The position numbers and the translations under genes were made by a program. This document shows positions 47,901 to 59,693 of a stretch of DNA of 64,000 nucleotides, in pieces (the first letter of the stretch is position 1; each line of letters opens with the position of its first letter). Origin of the DNA: Simmondsia chinensis. Taxonomy: Eukaryota > Streptophyta > Magnoliopsida > Caryophyllales > Simmondsiaceae. The DNA is taken from the NCBI GenBank assembly GCA_018398585.1, contig JAGTTD010000002.1, positions 31,798,186-31,862,185 on the forward strand. The letters run 5' to 3'. The notes under the pieces are model-generated. The model saw only the letters and a list, made by a program, of their open reading frames with translations. It searched no databases and was not told where the DNA came from.

Positions 47901-50900
47901 TCCAGTTGTGCCTACTACAACTGAACCCCTAGAAAAGCCTGATTTTGAAGAAGTTACAGTTGATCTTAAGGAACCAACCAATGCAAATGAGGAACCCGAG
48001 CGACGAATCAATGCAAAGGAGCATCACATCCTTCAACCCGTGGAGGAAGATGATTGCAATAGGGTAGTTCTAGCTAAAGATCAAATGATTGTGAATGAGG
48101 TTGAGCATATTGCCTTCATTATTCCCAATGACACTTATTTTGATCAACACGCGCATTCCTTGATCACAATGCTACATCAATTGGAGAAGATTGAAAATGG
48201 TCAAATAGGCACAGGGTTTGGTTGGACACAGGGTTGTTCAACCGTCCTCCTAAGCACAGGGGTGCTCAGGAACCCCTCAATTAGGCACAAAGTTGCTTAA
48301 TCTCTATCACTTATATACTGAATTAATCTATTTGTCTCATTTTAGTAACAAAGAAAAGAATGGCCCAACAATGCGCAAGATTGGTTGTCAACTAAAACTT
48401 GAACTCCAAAAATTTATATCTGCAAATAGGATCAAGCTATGAGAATATTGTAAAGTATTTGCTCAAGTCGAGCAACAAGCACATGTCATCGTCAGTATTG
48501 CTATAGAGTTTTTCTTTTACCTTTCAAGTTCCATTTTCTTGTGCCTCTTATGATGCACATCTAGAATAATTATAATAACAACAATAATAAGTAAAATAAT
48601 ACTAATACCAACAATGTTTGTTATGATAAGAGTAGTAATGAAAACTACTACAACAACAATGAAAATAATAATAATACGGACAACAAAAGAGCAAGAGCAA
48701 TATAAAGCAGAAAAAAGGAACATGAGACTTACTCGATCAGCATTCTTTTGAGATTCTTCAGCAGTTTTATACAAATCCTGAAGGCGTTTCTCATAGACTT
48801 CCAAGTTTGGAGAAGGAACTGGTGGCTTGGAATTACTCGTAACCTCTCCATTTACTGTGCTGCTAGCAATGGCCCTAGCTTTTGAATAGCGACGCAACAT
48901 AACATCATTTATGTGTGTTTGGAGAGCAACACAAATTTCCTCACCCTGCACCCAATAAATAAGTCAGCGCCTTTTATAAAGAAAAGAACAAACATAAGCA
49001 GAACAGGTACGTTAAGCAGCCGCTAGAAAAAGATCAAACCTGCTTAGTTTCAAACTGAAAGATATGGAGGACACCTGCAACTCTCATTTTAAAGAACACT
49101 GCGGTATTGCTGCTGCCAAACTGCATTATGTCTCTCAATTCAGCAGAATGTAGATATTCTTTGGGAACTGGACGGAAAAAATGAACCTGCAAGAGCAACC
49201 AGAATCCATTGAACCAGTCAATGCAATAAGAAACATCCCAAGAATAAGGCTCCGTTTGGCTAGGAGGTAGCCGTCTTTCATCCTATTTCTATCATAGTTT
49301 TACATGAATGAGGAGCAACAACGACATAAAAAGAGAACATTTTTTGGAGGTGAACTTGACTTCCTCTCTAGGAGAAAGGGAACACATTTTGTCCTTCATG
49401 ATTCCCATCCTCAACCTCAACTGGGTCAAACACAAACCCCATACAGGTTCATAAAATGGAATTATTTTCTTTAATAACACAAAAGATATTTTTTAAGAAA
49501 AATATTTTTAATCGAAAATATTGAATACAAAAACATTCCCTAAGGAAAATATTTTCCTTCCAAACAAAAAGAGCCTTAAAGCAATCAAAAGTGTGAATCT
49601 TTTAGGACTAACCCCACGTTTGTTAATGCCCAAAATGACCTTTCCTGGCAAAAGACCAATAGGATCATCAATCTTCCGGACGCTAAAGAAAACTGAATTC
49701 CCGTAAGGAAGCATTCTCAGTATCCTCAGAAATTGTTGCCTTGCATCCTCTTTCGTCAACTTTTCCTGCATGTGATAAAATGCAATTAGTAATACCAGCT
49801 TCTCACAAAAGCCTGAAACCTAACTGGATAGAGATGGGGTACGATTGCCACCACAGTGGTTTTGACAATACTAGACAGGATAACAATTAAGCAAGATCCG
49901 ACAATTTTAAGTTTCCCAGGATTTGTGAAATTCCATACTACCACACCCCAATCCCAAAGTTAGAAGGGAGAAAATACAGCCTCTGTTTGTGAGCCCGAAC
50001 CGGAAGTGAAAGAGATGGAAGGAAAAACACATCAAAGGGTACTTGGATGACAAGAAATTGTATTCAAAGTAGAAGCAAATAAATCCTCTTTTCTTCCTTC
50101 CATAGAGGATATTCAAGTGTTACATCTTACCATCAAGCGGTACTGAGAAAGAATATCCAATTCCCAATCTTGCTTTGCACGGGTGATTGCAATTTGTCTG
50201 GGTAAAAATCTTTCCAAGAGTGACGACCAATCACTGGAAAATACATGCAGCAACAGTCAAAACTTGCTAATGGTGGATAGTTTGGCAATATGTAGTCTAC
50301 AATTCTAAGTCTGCCTATCAACAGCAACAGCCTGAACATGCACAAAATTCTGACTATCGCAAGGGAGCGGAGTTATTTGGCATAAATGAATGCTACTCAC
50401 GTGCAGAATTCAGGGTTTCCAATGTATCCAATGTCAACCAATATTTGCAATGCAGACAACTGTACGGCATCATCCCTTCCAACAGGGTAATTTCCCAATA
50501 TATAATCATGTTGTAGCTACAACAAAAATATTAAGCACAAAACGTCAAGACATTATAATGGAAAAACTTATGTTTCAACAACCTATTCAGGGCCTGATAT
50601 TGAAGAGTACTAAGGTATATACTTGAACATAGGACAGCTGCAGAAACATTGGATCAGTCACAGCTTCATCAGACTCTCGAAATAGCTTTTTCTTAAATAC
50701 CAATTTACAGTGCAATATTTCGCCTTTACTTCGATCCTTTGCAGCTTTGAAGTCAGCAAGCAGATCGCCAATGTATTTGTTATCATCTAACCCAATATAC
50801 TCCTCTATAAGAGAAAATGTAGATTAGAAGAGCGCATGAAAATATCAAATTGGCAAAAAGAAAAACGTTTTAAGGGTAGAAAACTTATACCAGTTCCGGG

Positions 50901-53900
50901 ATCTGCAGACTTTGAAGAACTCACAACTTTGCGACATTCAAACAGACTAAAGCTAGAATGTACAGAAAGTTTGATTATTCCAGCAAGTTCCTGAAAGACA
51001 TATAGCTAAAATCAATAAAATAGTTGCATGAAGTAGGAGTGGAAACGGGGAGCGGGAAATCATAGATGTTTCTGAGGCTGGGAGCGTGGAGGAGCACTTA
51101 TATTACTATATATTAGATATATAAGAAAAATTAATGAAATATCTTCAATTGAGCACTAAACGCATAAATATTAAAACAAAGTCAACATTGTGCAATAATT
51201 CAGAAAAATTAAGCACCCCAATAAATAAGATAAAAAAAAGACTCCAAAATATTCACACAATTCAATCATTCTTTAAATTAAATGATATAATTAGCTAGTA
51301 AATCATTTAATATGTATCTCCTTATCAAAATGATTCCATCATTGTTTGAATCCTGTTTCAGTCAAGTTTGATACGCGTGGGAAACGTGAATCTGACTTTG
51401 AAATGCTGAATCGTGTTCAGAAAGTAGGAAATGTTAACATTTTCAGAGTTTCCTGCAACTATGATCAATAATAGCTATTGGAATGGAGAAAACAACGAGA
51501 ATAACATAACAAGCATTGACTTCAAAGGCAATTTTGTATAGCATTTCGAGGTCACTGAATGATTAATTCAATTCAATAGCTGAACTGAGAAAAGGAAAAA
51601 CTGAGCGCAGCACTAGGAACACCAATAACAAAATGGCTCTGGATTTAACAATAGCTATAATTTATTAGACACAAATTGCATGCTTAAGGTTACAGGTATA
51701 GAAATAGGTCCAGTGAATTGGGTATTGTGCCACAACAACCTATGCGATGCATGAGTTGGACACAAAAAGATGCTACATCACTGCCTTTTCAAGAGTTGGT
51801 CTCTTTCCAAATCTAAATCAGGTAAAGTAAATTAAAGCGATATTAGAGTTGTATTAACTATATTCTTCAAGCCCATCTGGGATTTAGCGAACTACTAGCA
51901 TCACAAAGCATAAATCATACTGTTTCTCTATGCAATATGTTTAAAAAACAAAAGAAAAGATTTTTGGATCAGAAAAGAGCCACAGACAAAGAAGTGCTTT
52001 TCAGTCAGTATAATAGATAAGAAGTCATGCAGAGCCAAAGTTCCTGTTACTCAAGAGAACATGCACGAAAATTGAGAATAACTCAAGAGTTAAACCAAAA
52101 CAGTGTTGAACTCATAGCAGAATACTAGAGTTCTGATACAGTTCAACACTCTTTGATAGGAGGAAATTATAATTATAATAATTTGAAAGATGCAGCCTGG
52201 AACCACAGACTGCTCCCTTCAACAATGTATAAAAAGGCGCAAGGGCACTGAGGCGATAGGGGGTCCTAGTGCCTTGGCGCAAAGCGCAAGGCGAAGGCGC
52301 GCGCCTTAGCGAAATGAGGTGCACAATTCCGTAATATGCATTCATATTCTATATTTATAACAATTTTCATGAACATAAGTTATAAAATTAATTAACTATG
52401 TAATATAACTCTAGTTAAAAATTTATATAGTGCTTAAGAAATATACAGCTAAAAGATATTGATATTCATCAAAAACACGCTGTATTATATATATCAACTT
52501 AAGCTTTTTTAGAAAAATTGTAAATATATCAACATAAGCTTTTTTTCAAAAATTATCTAACAAAACAAAAACACACACAATATCATAATATGTTAAATTT
52601 AAGGCAAAATATACCCAAAAAAGCCTAGGCGCGCCTCACTGAAGTCACCTCGCCTGAGGCTTGTGAGGCGAGGGAGCTGTGCCTCGCCTCGCCTCGCCTC
52701 GCCTCGCCTCAACGCCTAGGCGCGCCTTAGTTGCGCCTTTTTATACACTGCCCTTCACATCTGATTTCTAGGGGGAATAAAATCTTAAATTTGCTCCCAT
52801 ATAAAAGAATCTCGCTGAAGAATAATTACCTCAACTGCATCAGCTACAGTTGTTGACATGTCGTACGTAATTTCTTCGAAAGTCTCATCCAAAAAGAATA
52901 CTATTGTTGTAAGCTTTCTACCAGTTAAAAGGGCTTCAATTTCTTCTCGTGCAGGGATGATGTTCCTAGGGCCGGCCTTAATAGAACACTTCAAAGCATT
53001 CAATGTATTTTGTGCCAGGATTTTGATGTCAGAATCTATATTCACTCCATACGCTACGTTATGGACATACTCAGATAAATATCCTCCAATGTCCTTGCTG
53101 GGGGACATGGAGGATGCACACAAGTACATTAGCTCCCATGCTTTGATTAGATATTGTCTGAAATTCAAAAACAACGAATAAGAAATGTAAGAACCAATAG
53201 TAGTTATAAGAAACCATCGTGTCAAAAGGACAATATACAAACCTATCAGGGTTATTCCTGGTTTGCTTTGAAATTTGTACAAACAGTTCATCTCGAAGCT
53301 CAGAACGTTTCAAAGTGTGCTTGTACAACTTCCCAACTAGTTCAATTCTTTCATCTAAGCTTGTTGGAGACAATCTATCTGATGAATCGACCCCCATATA
53401 CTTCAAAATAGTCTGAAACAATTTTGTGGCCCGACTTACCAAGTCAACGTTGATTTTAAGCACGGAAGTTGGGATAGGGTCCTGAAACAATTGTTTAACT
53501 TCATATGAGTTCTCCTCTTTGTAATTTTGTAAGAAATTAATAGGTCATAAAATAAGGTAAGCTACCTTTTGGAAGCAAAGCATGTCCTCAAATGTGAATT
53601 TCTCCCGGTTTTGAGGACCAGACGACTTTTTAGAGAAAAAGCCACGTTTTCCTGAAGACTGAACCTGTTTTTGCATTGCTCTCAGAAAACCCTCCACCTG
53701 AAAGGAAATTGTAAGTCTAAGCAGCAGCAAATTTTGAACTGGAATTTCCCAATAAATATGAACGCAATTCTAATGGCATATATAAAAATTGCTCTACACT
53801 TTAAGCATGACTACAGGTTCCATACAATAAATTAGTCATTTAATTTAGAAATGTAGCACGTATGTTGCCCAAAGTAGAACATTCTCACCTGAAATCTATT

Positions 53901-55905
53901 GATTAAGGGGATAGCGCCAGCAAGTTCAGCTGGAATAGACATTGACAGGCTCATTGGCGTACTGCAACACATACATGAAAGTTAGAACCCAGATATTAGA
54001 GAGACTCTCCTTCCACATATGGAACTAAATTATATTACAAGGTAACCAATGTTAATGGATAGATAAAGGAAACTATCTATATAAAATAACAGTCCAGCAC
54101 AGGAGGTTATTTAGCCATCGCCAAGACAGATTTCAATGTTTTATTTTACCGCAATAACATGTGTATACGCCAGATTGTTAATATACGCAATCCTACACAG
54201 AAAAACGAGGCCCGTGTGCATTTTGAGAGAACAGTTTTATGGAACAAATAAATAAAACTCAATGAGATAATATGAGAAATACATCCCAGTGAGATTCGGA
54301 TCTTCCATTAAGATGAAAGGTTGACCCATATGTCTTCACTATCCAGATCAACTTATTAGATCTTTCCCAGCCAATGTGCTCCACAATTGGGCCAGAGTGT
54401 ACATAACACCAAAGCAAATAAGATTGCTTCTCAAAAATTACCACCCAACTTTAAATAGATTTTCCACTGTTCTTTCTACAATGAGATGATTCCATGCCCC
54501 AGATCTGCTTGCAATGCACTGTAAGTTCCAGCATACCTCTGCGTTGCTCCTTCCTAAAAAAACCTCATTCAGAACCCTGCTTCCTATTACATCATATGGG
54601 CATCCATAGTAAGATTCTTATTCCTACTACTATTTTACGAATGTCTGGGGCTCAACTCCCTTAAACCTGAGCGACAAAAAGTAGGAAAACTCCTTAATAG
54701 ACCTGCAATGCTCCCCTTCTTCATTTAAGCCACATCTTATGGTCACCATGAAATACTAATGCATGTCTATGACTTAATATCACAGCTTGAATTCGAAGGT
54801 TTCATTCTCAGGAATTGCAAAAGTTTATCCTGAAATACTCATTCCTTTGGACATTTTTGAGCCATATCTTTATCTTCATATCACTTACAGCACTGCTCCA
54901 GCCCAACATCTATTTCTATCTGCTCAATCTATAATCACTTGATTCGTGAGTGTACATTCAGAATTCCAACTGGCAATCAACATTTGACCCGAGGGATGTT
55001 GTCCTGAATGTGCTCAGAAAAAATGCAAAGCCGAAGGAAGAGGATTCAGTGAACCCTGTTCAAGCCAATAGTTAATATCCTTAAGCCATTGCCGTCCTTC
55101 CACTATACATGTCATGTACAAATCTGAATCTACAAGACTGGAACACCCTCCTTCTCCAACATGCTTCATAAAATTTCTCTGGAAATAATTTCACATGCTT
55201 TTATTTGGATCAACAGATGACCTTCAAAGATCTTTTTCCCCTTCCCTAGCAGCTCCAAGTGGATTCCAAAATAATAGGCATAAGGATCGAAGTAACTATA
55301 CTCTTCTTTATTGTAAATCCTCTGAGTCTAGCATATATGCTTTTTTTGTCACATAACAAATACTAGAACAGAAAACTCACCACGTCCACAATCAACCCAC
55401 AAAAATTTTGGCAAGATTATAACTGAAAAGTTTCTTGTAGCAAGGGTAGATTAATATAGCATAAGAGCCAATTTTCAAGAGGCATTGTATTGTCTTGGAA
55501 AAGCAATTTCAGTAAACACAAAATTTTCCAGCACTCCTTCTCGAGAAACAAAACCAAACAACTAGCAGTATCTCTACATGTTAAAGGGGATCGAAAGGAG
55601 GACATGTTAGTTTGTGTGCAGTGATCTATGAGTGCATTTCATGTATTTTATACGGGTAGTTGCTCGACCACAGTTCTGTCACCAGTAGAAGGCATTGCAC
55701 ATGCATTCTCCACTGTGTAAAACCTGGCCAAAAGATGCACAAAACATCAGTCAACAAGGCAGAAGACTCACGATGGTGCAAAATTAGATCCACCATCACT
55801 GTCATAGTCATCTCCATTGGAAACAGCACCGGAGTGGGAAGGAGTTTCATGGCCATTGGAGAATCTCGAGCTTTGGGACATATTGGGAGGAAAATCAATC
55901 GTCAT
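38916..55905 (-). CDS. KCBP: Kinesin-like calmodulin-binding protein (KCBP/ZWICHEL, kinesin-14)
   Basis: Twenty-three coding exons join in phase to 1266 aa: 55905-55772, 53961-53889, 53697-53566, 53481-53243, 53157-52830, 50990-50891, 50804-50623, 50516-50401, 50233-50131, 49765-49613, 49186-49040, 48945-48733, 45526-45362, 45280-45176, 44390-44250, 44166-43972, 43015-42889, 41884-41682, 41593-41411, 40949-40854, 40686-40489, 39647-39376, 39111-38916. MyTH4 is at about 114-275, FERM 280-590, coiled coil 590-880, motor 885-1210 with P-loop GQTGSGKT (970-977), NEQSSRSH (1083-1090) and DLAGSE (1116-1121). The calmodulin-binding helix [16 protein letters not shown] follows. KCBP is a minus-end microtubule motor, blocked by Ca2+/calmodulin, needed for trichome shape. 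All introns are GT-AG. The acceptor at 44391 lacks a good pyrimidine tract; a longer exon there is possible. An in-frame stop precedes ATG 55905. Confidence 0.95.
42045..42245 (+). mobile_element. 5S-headed SINE, second copy, in KCBP intron
   Basis: It begins at 5S position about 46 (CCGAAGTTAAGCGTGCTTGGGC), keeps box A and box C of 5S (42045-42101), then continues into AGGTTGGGGG...AAACAGCCTCTC...GGAAGGCTGCGTACAT, a 15-C run and GTGGGAGCCCTTGAGGCACTGGG. A perfect 16-bp target duplication TTACATATCAAAAACT lies at 42029-42044 and 42246-42261. The duplication ends AACT, the same letters that precede CCGAAG in 5S, so annealing there may explain the truncation point. Confidence 0.92.
42367..42823. 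mobile_element. MITE-like inverted-repeat element in KCBP intron
   Basis: The left end ACCATGGAATCAAATTGTAG matches the inverse of the right end ACCGTGGAATCAAATTGCAG. It is non-coding. Parts resemble 23800-24090 and 45790-46060. Confidence 0.55.
46114..48309 (+). mobile_element. LTR retrotransposon carrying a captured PDS5 fragment
   Basis: The 5' LTR is 46114-46544, opening TGATAGAGA and closing TCTCTATCA. A primer-binding site TGGTATCAGAGCC follows at about 46548. The right end (about 48207-48309) repeats the last ~100 bases of the LTR (ttggttggacacaggg...gttgcttaatctctatca) and is flanked by CTTAT, as is the left end (46109-46113, 48310-48314). So the unit inserted as an LTR element and later lost its polypurine tract and most of the 3' LTR. 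The interior has no gag or pol; it carries a PDS5-like frame. It sits in the KCBP intron 48732-45527, opposite in strand. Confidence 0.9.
47132..48200 (+). pseudogene. PDS5: Captured PDS5 (cohesin cofactor) retrocopy, frameshifted
   Basis: 47132-47349 encodes the N-terminal PDS5 segment ([20 protein letters not shown], then ...LMKALVS). After a frameshift at about 47336-47345, the frame from 47347 continues with [39 protein letters not shown] and further helical repeats to about 47900, the order seen in plant PDS5 proteins (HEAT-repeat regulators of cohesin). No intron interrupts about 750 bases, so a cDNA-derived copy is inferred. The last ~100 codons ([10 protein letters not shown]...) are unrecognised and may be PDS5 or element sequence. 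The final codons run into LTR sequence. Without the full ~HEAT solenoid it cannot do the PDS5 job. Confidence 0.85.
51000..52226 (-). other. KCBP intron, no gene seen
   Basis: Intron between exons 52830 and 50990. AT-rich, with no recognised element before the MITE at 52227. Confidence 0.4.
52227..52746. mobile_element. GC-rich inverted-repeat element with GCCTC tandem array
   Basis: The left end GTATAAAAAGGCGCAA is the exact inverse of the right end at 52731-52746. The arms contain overlapping aggcgc/gcgcct phrases, and the right arm has six GCCTC units at 52681-52710. It lies 84 bases from the donor of the KCBP MyTH4 exon. No target duplication was found. Confidence 0.65.
53962..55771 (-). 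other. First KCBP intron after the start exon
   Basis: 1.8 kb between the exon with the start codon and the second coding exon. No gene or clear element was recognised. Confidence 0.4.
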
Positions 55906-56000
55906 TCCACCAAAAGGAGTCCCGAAATGACCCTTGAAACCTGATGCCCTCTCAAGTCATGCCAATCGCTAAACTCCAAGTCTTCAATAATCCGCTAGAA
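55906..56000 (-). other. 5' untranslated part of the first coding exon of KCBP
   Basis: An acceptor-like TTTGACTTGCAG on minus ends at 56001, giving a 95-base leader before ATG 55905. An in-frame TGA lies in it and no upstream ATG shares the frame. Confidence 0.5.
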
Positions 56001-57319
56001 CTGCAAGTCAAATTGACAGAAAATGGAAGCAATGTAAACATAATGGCAACTGATGATCACTATTACCAACAATATAACTTCCATAAACATGGTGAGAATG
56101 TGGGATTAAGAATCTGTTGGCACGCATCAGTGCTCTGAACACTTTCAAACCGCCATGAAAGTAAAAGAAATGAAGTTTGTCTCTCAAAAGGATAACAATA
56201 CTAGGTAAGCCGTTCAAACAATTCCATGTCTAGCAATCAACTTCCCCATACTAATGATCCCACAAACAAAGTATCAATTTTGGTCATGTTCACAGGCTAC
56301 AGTGTCAAAGAACATACTTTCCCAAAAGCTTATGCCGATGGGGGAAAACCCTGGAATGATTTGATCCTTTAACATGTCCCCACACGCGAATGCTCATTGG
56401 CTTGAGGGTGGATATTGCACAGGTCCACATCATACCTTATGCTTAAATTATGTTAATATTGAAAGTGGGAGACTAATGTGATTCAAACCTACAACCTCTT
56501 GGTTAACAAGGTTCTAATTCCATATCAAATAACCAATTTTCTCAAAAGTTTACAGTTGGAAGACCCAAGGATGATTTATATTTTAACAAGAAGCTCATAC
56601 CCAGAAAAGGTTTTTTTTTGTAGAGGAGGGGGGGGGGGGGAAGCAACTAATCCGAAATCCAATCAACACAAATAAAGCTCAAAAAGTATCCAAAATATTC
56701 ACAGTAAGAAAACGAAAATCCAAAATCTGAAGCAATTGATATGAATGCAAAAGACAGAAGGACTTTTTTTTTTTTTTTTTTTTTGAACATTAAGACAGAA
56801 AGACTGGAAACCAAGTTCAGCCATGTTAAAAATTATATGAGTCTAGTTGAAATCCATGTGAATAATAAAAAAAAAAAAAAAAAAGTTGAAACTCATATGG
56901 AAGTTACTCCACCTAATTTTAATTAATATTAAAGATAAAATCTCACTTAAACTTACATGTAAATCTCACTTAAATCCATGGTGAGGCCCAAAGGGTTGGT
57001 CAAAATTTAACATAAGGAAAGAAAATCAATCATTACTCTCCAACCCAAGATGAGAAACATTGGAAATCGAAAGCCCAGATTCCCAAAATCACTACTTTTT
57101 CTGATAAAGGTAAAGACAAACAGTCTTAAAACTAAAAATCCCAAAGCATCAGCTCTGATAACAGACGGAAGGACTACGTACGCTGAAATGCCAAGAATCC
57201 TAGATAGCCAAAATCAGTATAGAAAAACCCAGATCTTCGACATTGACATGAGAATCACAAAGCAAACAAGTATAGGAAATTTTAAAATCAAAGAAACAAA
57301 ATAGAAATTTGAAATGTAC
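56001..57319 (-). other. Intron in the KCBP 5' untranslated region
   Basis: Inferred intron between the non-coding exon and the start exon. It holds a G run near 56630-56640, a T run near 56764-56784 and an A run near 56869-56884. No gene was seen. Confidence 0.35.
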
Positions 57320-57450
57320 CACAGCAGAAAGAGAGAGAGAGAGAGAGAGAGAGAAGGTGGTAACAACAGCCCAATTGAATGTGGGTCTGTGTGTATCTCT
57401 TTGATGGCGAAGAAGATGAAGAAGAGGAAGGAGGGAGAGAGAGAAAGAGG
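57320..57450 (-). other. Probable 5' non-coding exon and promoter edge of KCBP
   Basis: On minus, a CT-rich region (including (CT)n at 57354-57331) ends in CTGTG|GTACAT, a plausible donor at 57320/57319. Dense CT tracts at 57331-57450 and 57535-57575 fit a plant core promoter. The transcription start is inferred. Confidence 0.45.
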
Positions 57451-57820
57451 GAAAGGAGTGAGAATCACGAGACTATAATTTACTACTCAACATTACGCCT
57501 TTGTGGGGGTACTGCCTACTGCTCTACCTTGGGAGAAGAGAGAGAGAGGGAGAGTTAGAGAGAGAAAAAGAGGAGAGGGAGGCCACACACACACACACAC
57601 ACACACATATGAGACAAGCCTACCATTCACTGCGTACACCTTCCTCTTCTCTTTTTATTTTCAAATTTTAAAATACATACACTCATATCTTTCACAAAAT
57701 TAATCTTTTCTTTATGTAATTGATTTTAAAGTTCCATCTTTTATTATATAATACCTTCTTATTTTAATATATAAAATAAAAAATCTTTTTTTTTTTTTGT
57801 TTTATCATGCGGGTACTTTA
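57451..57820. other. KCBP upstream region with (GA)n and (AC)n microsatellites
   Basis: (GA)-rich tracts occur at 57535-57580 and (AC)n at 57584-57606. It is the putative promoter of KCBP on minus. No specific element is claimed. Confidence 0.45.
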
Positions 57821-59693
57821 TTTTGTCAGTGCATATTGATATGTCTCATTTTTATATATTTTATGCTCCATTTTCTTGAAATTTTCAGCTATCACATATA
57901 CATATGGTGCGATCTACATGTTTTTAGGCTTGGAACTCCTAAGAGCTAGGACGACCTAAAAAGTGGTGAAAAAAGCGAAAATGAACATATTTGAAAACTA
58001 TATTGAGAAATATGAACACCTGTGAGAAAAAAAGACCAATCGGGATAAAATTAGGCCAATAAAAGTCTTCCCTTGAATGCACGGCTCAATTGACCTAGCA
58101 TTTTGGCAATCGGTCAAGTTTAAAACAAGCAAAAGGTTAAAAGAAGAGTATCCATGACCCAATAATGTCCAATCCTGCTTACGATACTATTGGTGTCACG
58201 TAGATTTCTTCGAGAGCTTTGTTTTGACATATAGTTTGATCTGTAACTCCTTACAGATCAAAAATTACATGCATTTTAAGTTACATGTGCACACTGCCAA
58301 AACAGACAATCGATAGGTGCGGCTATCTTCTAAGCCACACCGCACATATGAATAAAGGAGAAGATTGTTTCTTCACTTTTACTATATTTTCACATCTCCT
58401 CTCTCCCCAAGCCACCAAGAGCAATCCAACTCTTACAAAGGCCGAAGTGCAAGTGGTCGGAGTACTAGGGAGTCAAAGCGAGAGTCAAGCCAACACCAAT
58501 TAAGGGAATCTACAACTAATGAGTTTTCTCTTTTCTTTTTCTTTTGAATTCGTGATATGTAAAACTCAAATGGAGGAGTAGACTTATAGTTTAGGGATGA
58601 AAGATAGTTAGTTGTCCGGATCCCGAATTTATGTTTTATTTACAATAATGCCTTATGTTATACTATTTTCTGCACCATGTGGGGAACTTTATATTTAAGA
58701 ATGGTTTTCTTTCATGGAGGTCCTTGGAAACAGCCTCCCTTCAAGGTAGCCCCCAGAAGGGGGAAGGCTACGTACATTTACCCCCCCCCCCCCCTCCCCG
58801 ACCCTGCTTATGTGGGAGCCCTTAGAGGCACTAGGTTTTTTGTTCTTGTTGTGTTTTCTTTCATGTGCCTGTTGTTATGATTGATTTCCAATTTCTCTAC
58901 ATATTGTCTAGTGCTTGTAGTCTAGACCACAGTACAATAGAATTTCACGAATAGTCAAGGTTGAAGTAGTGTCCAACCCTAAGCACTATATTATATATAA
59001 ATTAACACTAAATTAGGTGTGATGCACGAATTTAGTAATGTTATTGAGATAATATATGCAACACTTAGAGTGATTACATGGGTTATGCCCTTAAACTATT
59101 TCATTACCCTAAGCCCTAATTATGTGTTAGCTACGTTCAAAGTTTGTAGCCTAAACTATTAAAATTTTTATCCCGATAAAATACAATGATGGGAGCCAAT
59201 TTAGGCTAATCTAAATTCACACCCTACACTATCCCCGATCCTTTGACAACCTTGCTATTAAATTTCCATTCTCTTAGTTAAATATTCATTTTTCAACTAA
59301 AACACCAATTTTTAACCACTTATTAATGGGGTCAACAAATTTTATGTTGATTCCTGTGAATACGACACCCGTATACCTATGATAACTATGACTTACGAGT
59401 ATGCTTGTGAGTAAGTATTCCTAACACTACTACAACCACTTTATGTACCTTTTGTCACAACTCAAGAAAGTTTAGTTTGGCAGTGCAGAGGTGGATCATA
59501 ATTTTGTCAATATTTAAGTATTCTCAGGCAGATTTTGTTAATTATATGATGAAAAATGTTGAAAAGTTAAAGCTTATTGGAAATTTTGATAATAATATAT
59601 AATAAATATTATTACAATTTATTAATTTGTTTGATCCTTTCATATTATAAGTGATATAAATGCTCCTTTACTTGACACAACAAATTGAATGGG
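57821..59693. mobile_element. Probable solo or decayed LTR of a gypsy-type element
   Basis: The opening (TGATATGTCTCATTTTTATA near 57837) and phrases such as ggagcc/tcctgtgaatacgacacccgtatac near 59352 resemble the long LTRs of Athila/Tat-type gypsy elements. No coding domain is inside and exact ends are not certain. A LINE/SINE tail is inserted at 58717-58852. Confidence 0.35.
58717..58852 (+). mobile_element. 5'-truncated SINE/LINE tail with 13-bp target duplication
   Basis: It starts GAGGTCCTTGGAAACAGCC, continues GGAAGGCTACGTACAT, a 16-C run and GTGGGAGCCCTTAGAGGCACT, and ends in a T/TTG-rich tail. The flanks GTTTTCTTTCATG at 58704-58716 and 58853-58865 are identical. Only the tail region is present, so a SINE or LINE origin cannot be told apart. 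Confidence 0.88.

Larger units (their letters stand above)
42889..48945 (-). other. KCBP introns around the coiled-coil exons
   Basis: Besides six small exons, this stretch holds AT-rich intron DNA (43016-43971, 44391-45175, 45527-46113, 48310-48732) with no other gene recognised, plus the PDS5-carrying LTR element. A (TAA/ATT)-rich stretch lies at 48560-48700. Confidence 0.4.

Noticed and set aside
47132..48300. Functional PDS5 gene
   Set aside because: Frameshift, missing most of the protein, and enclosed by LTR ends with a target duplication.
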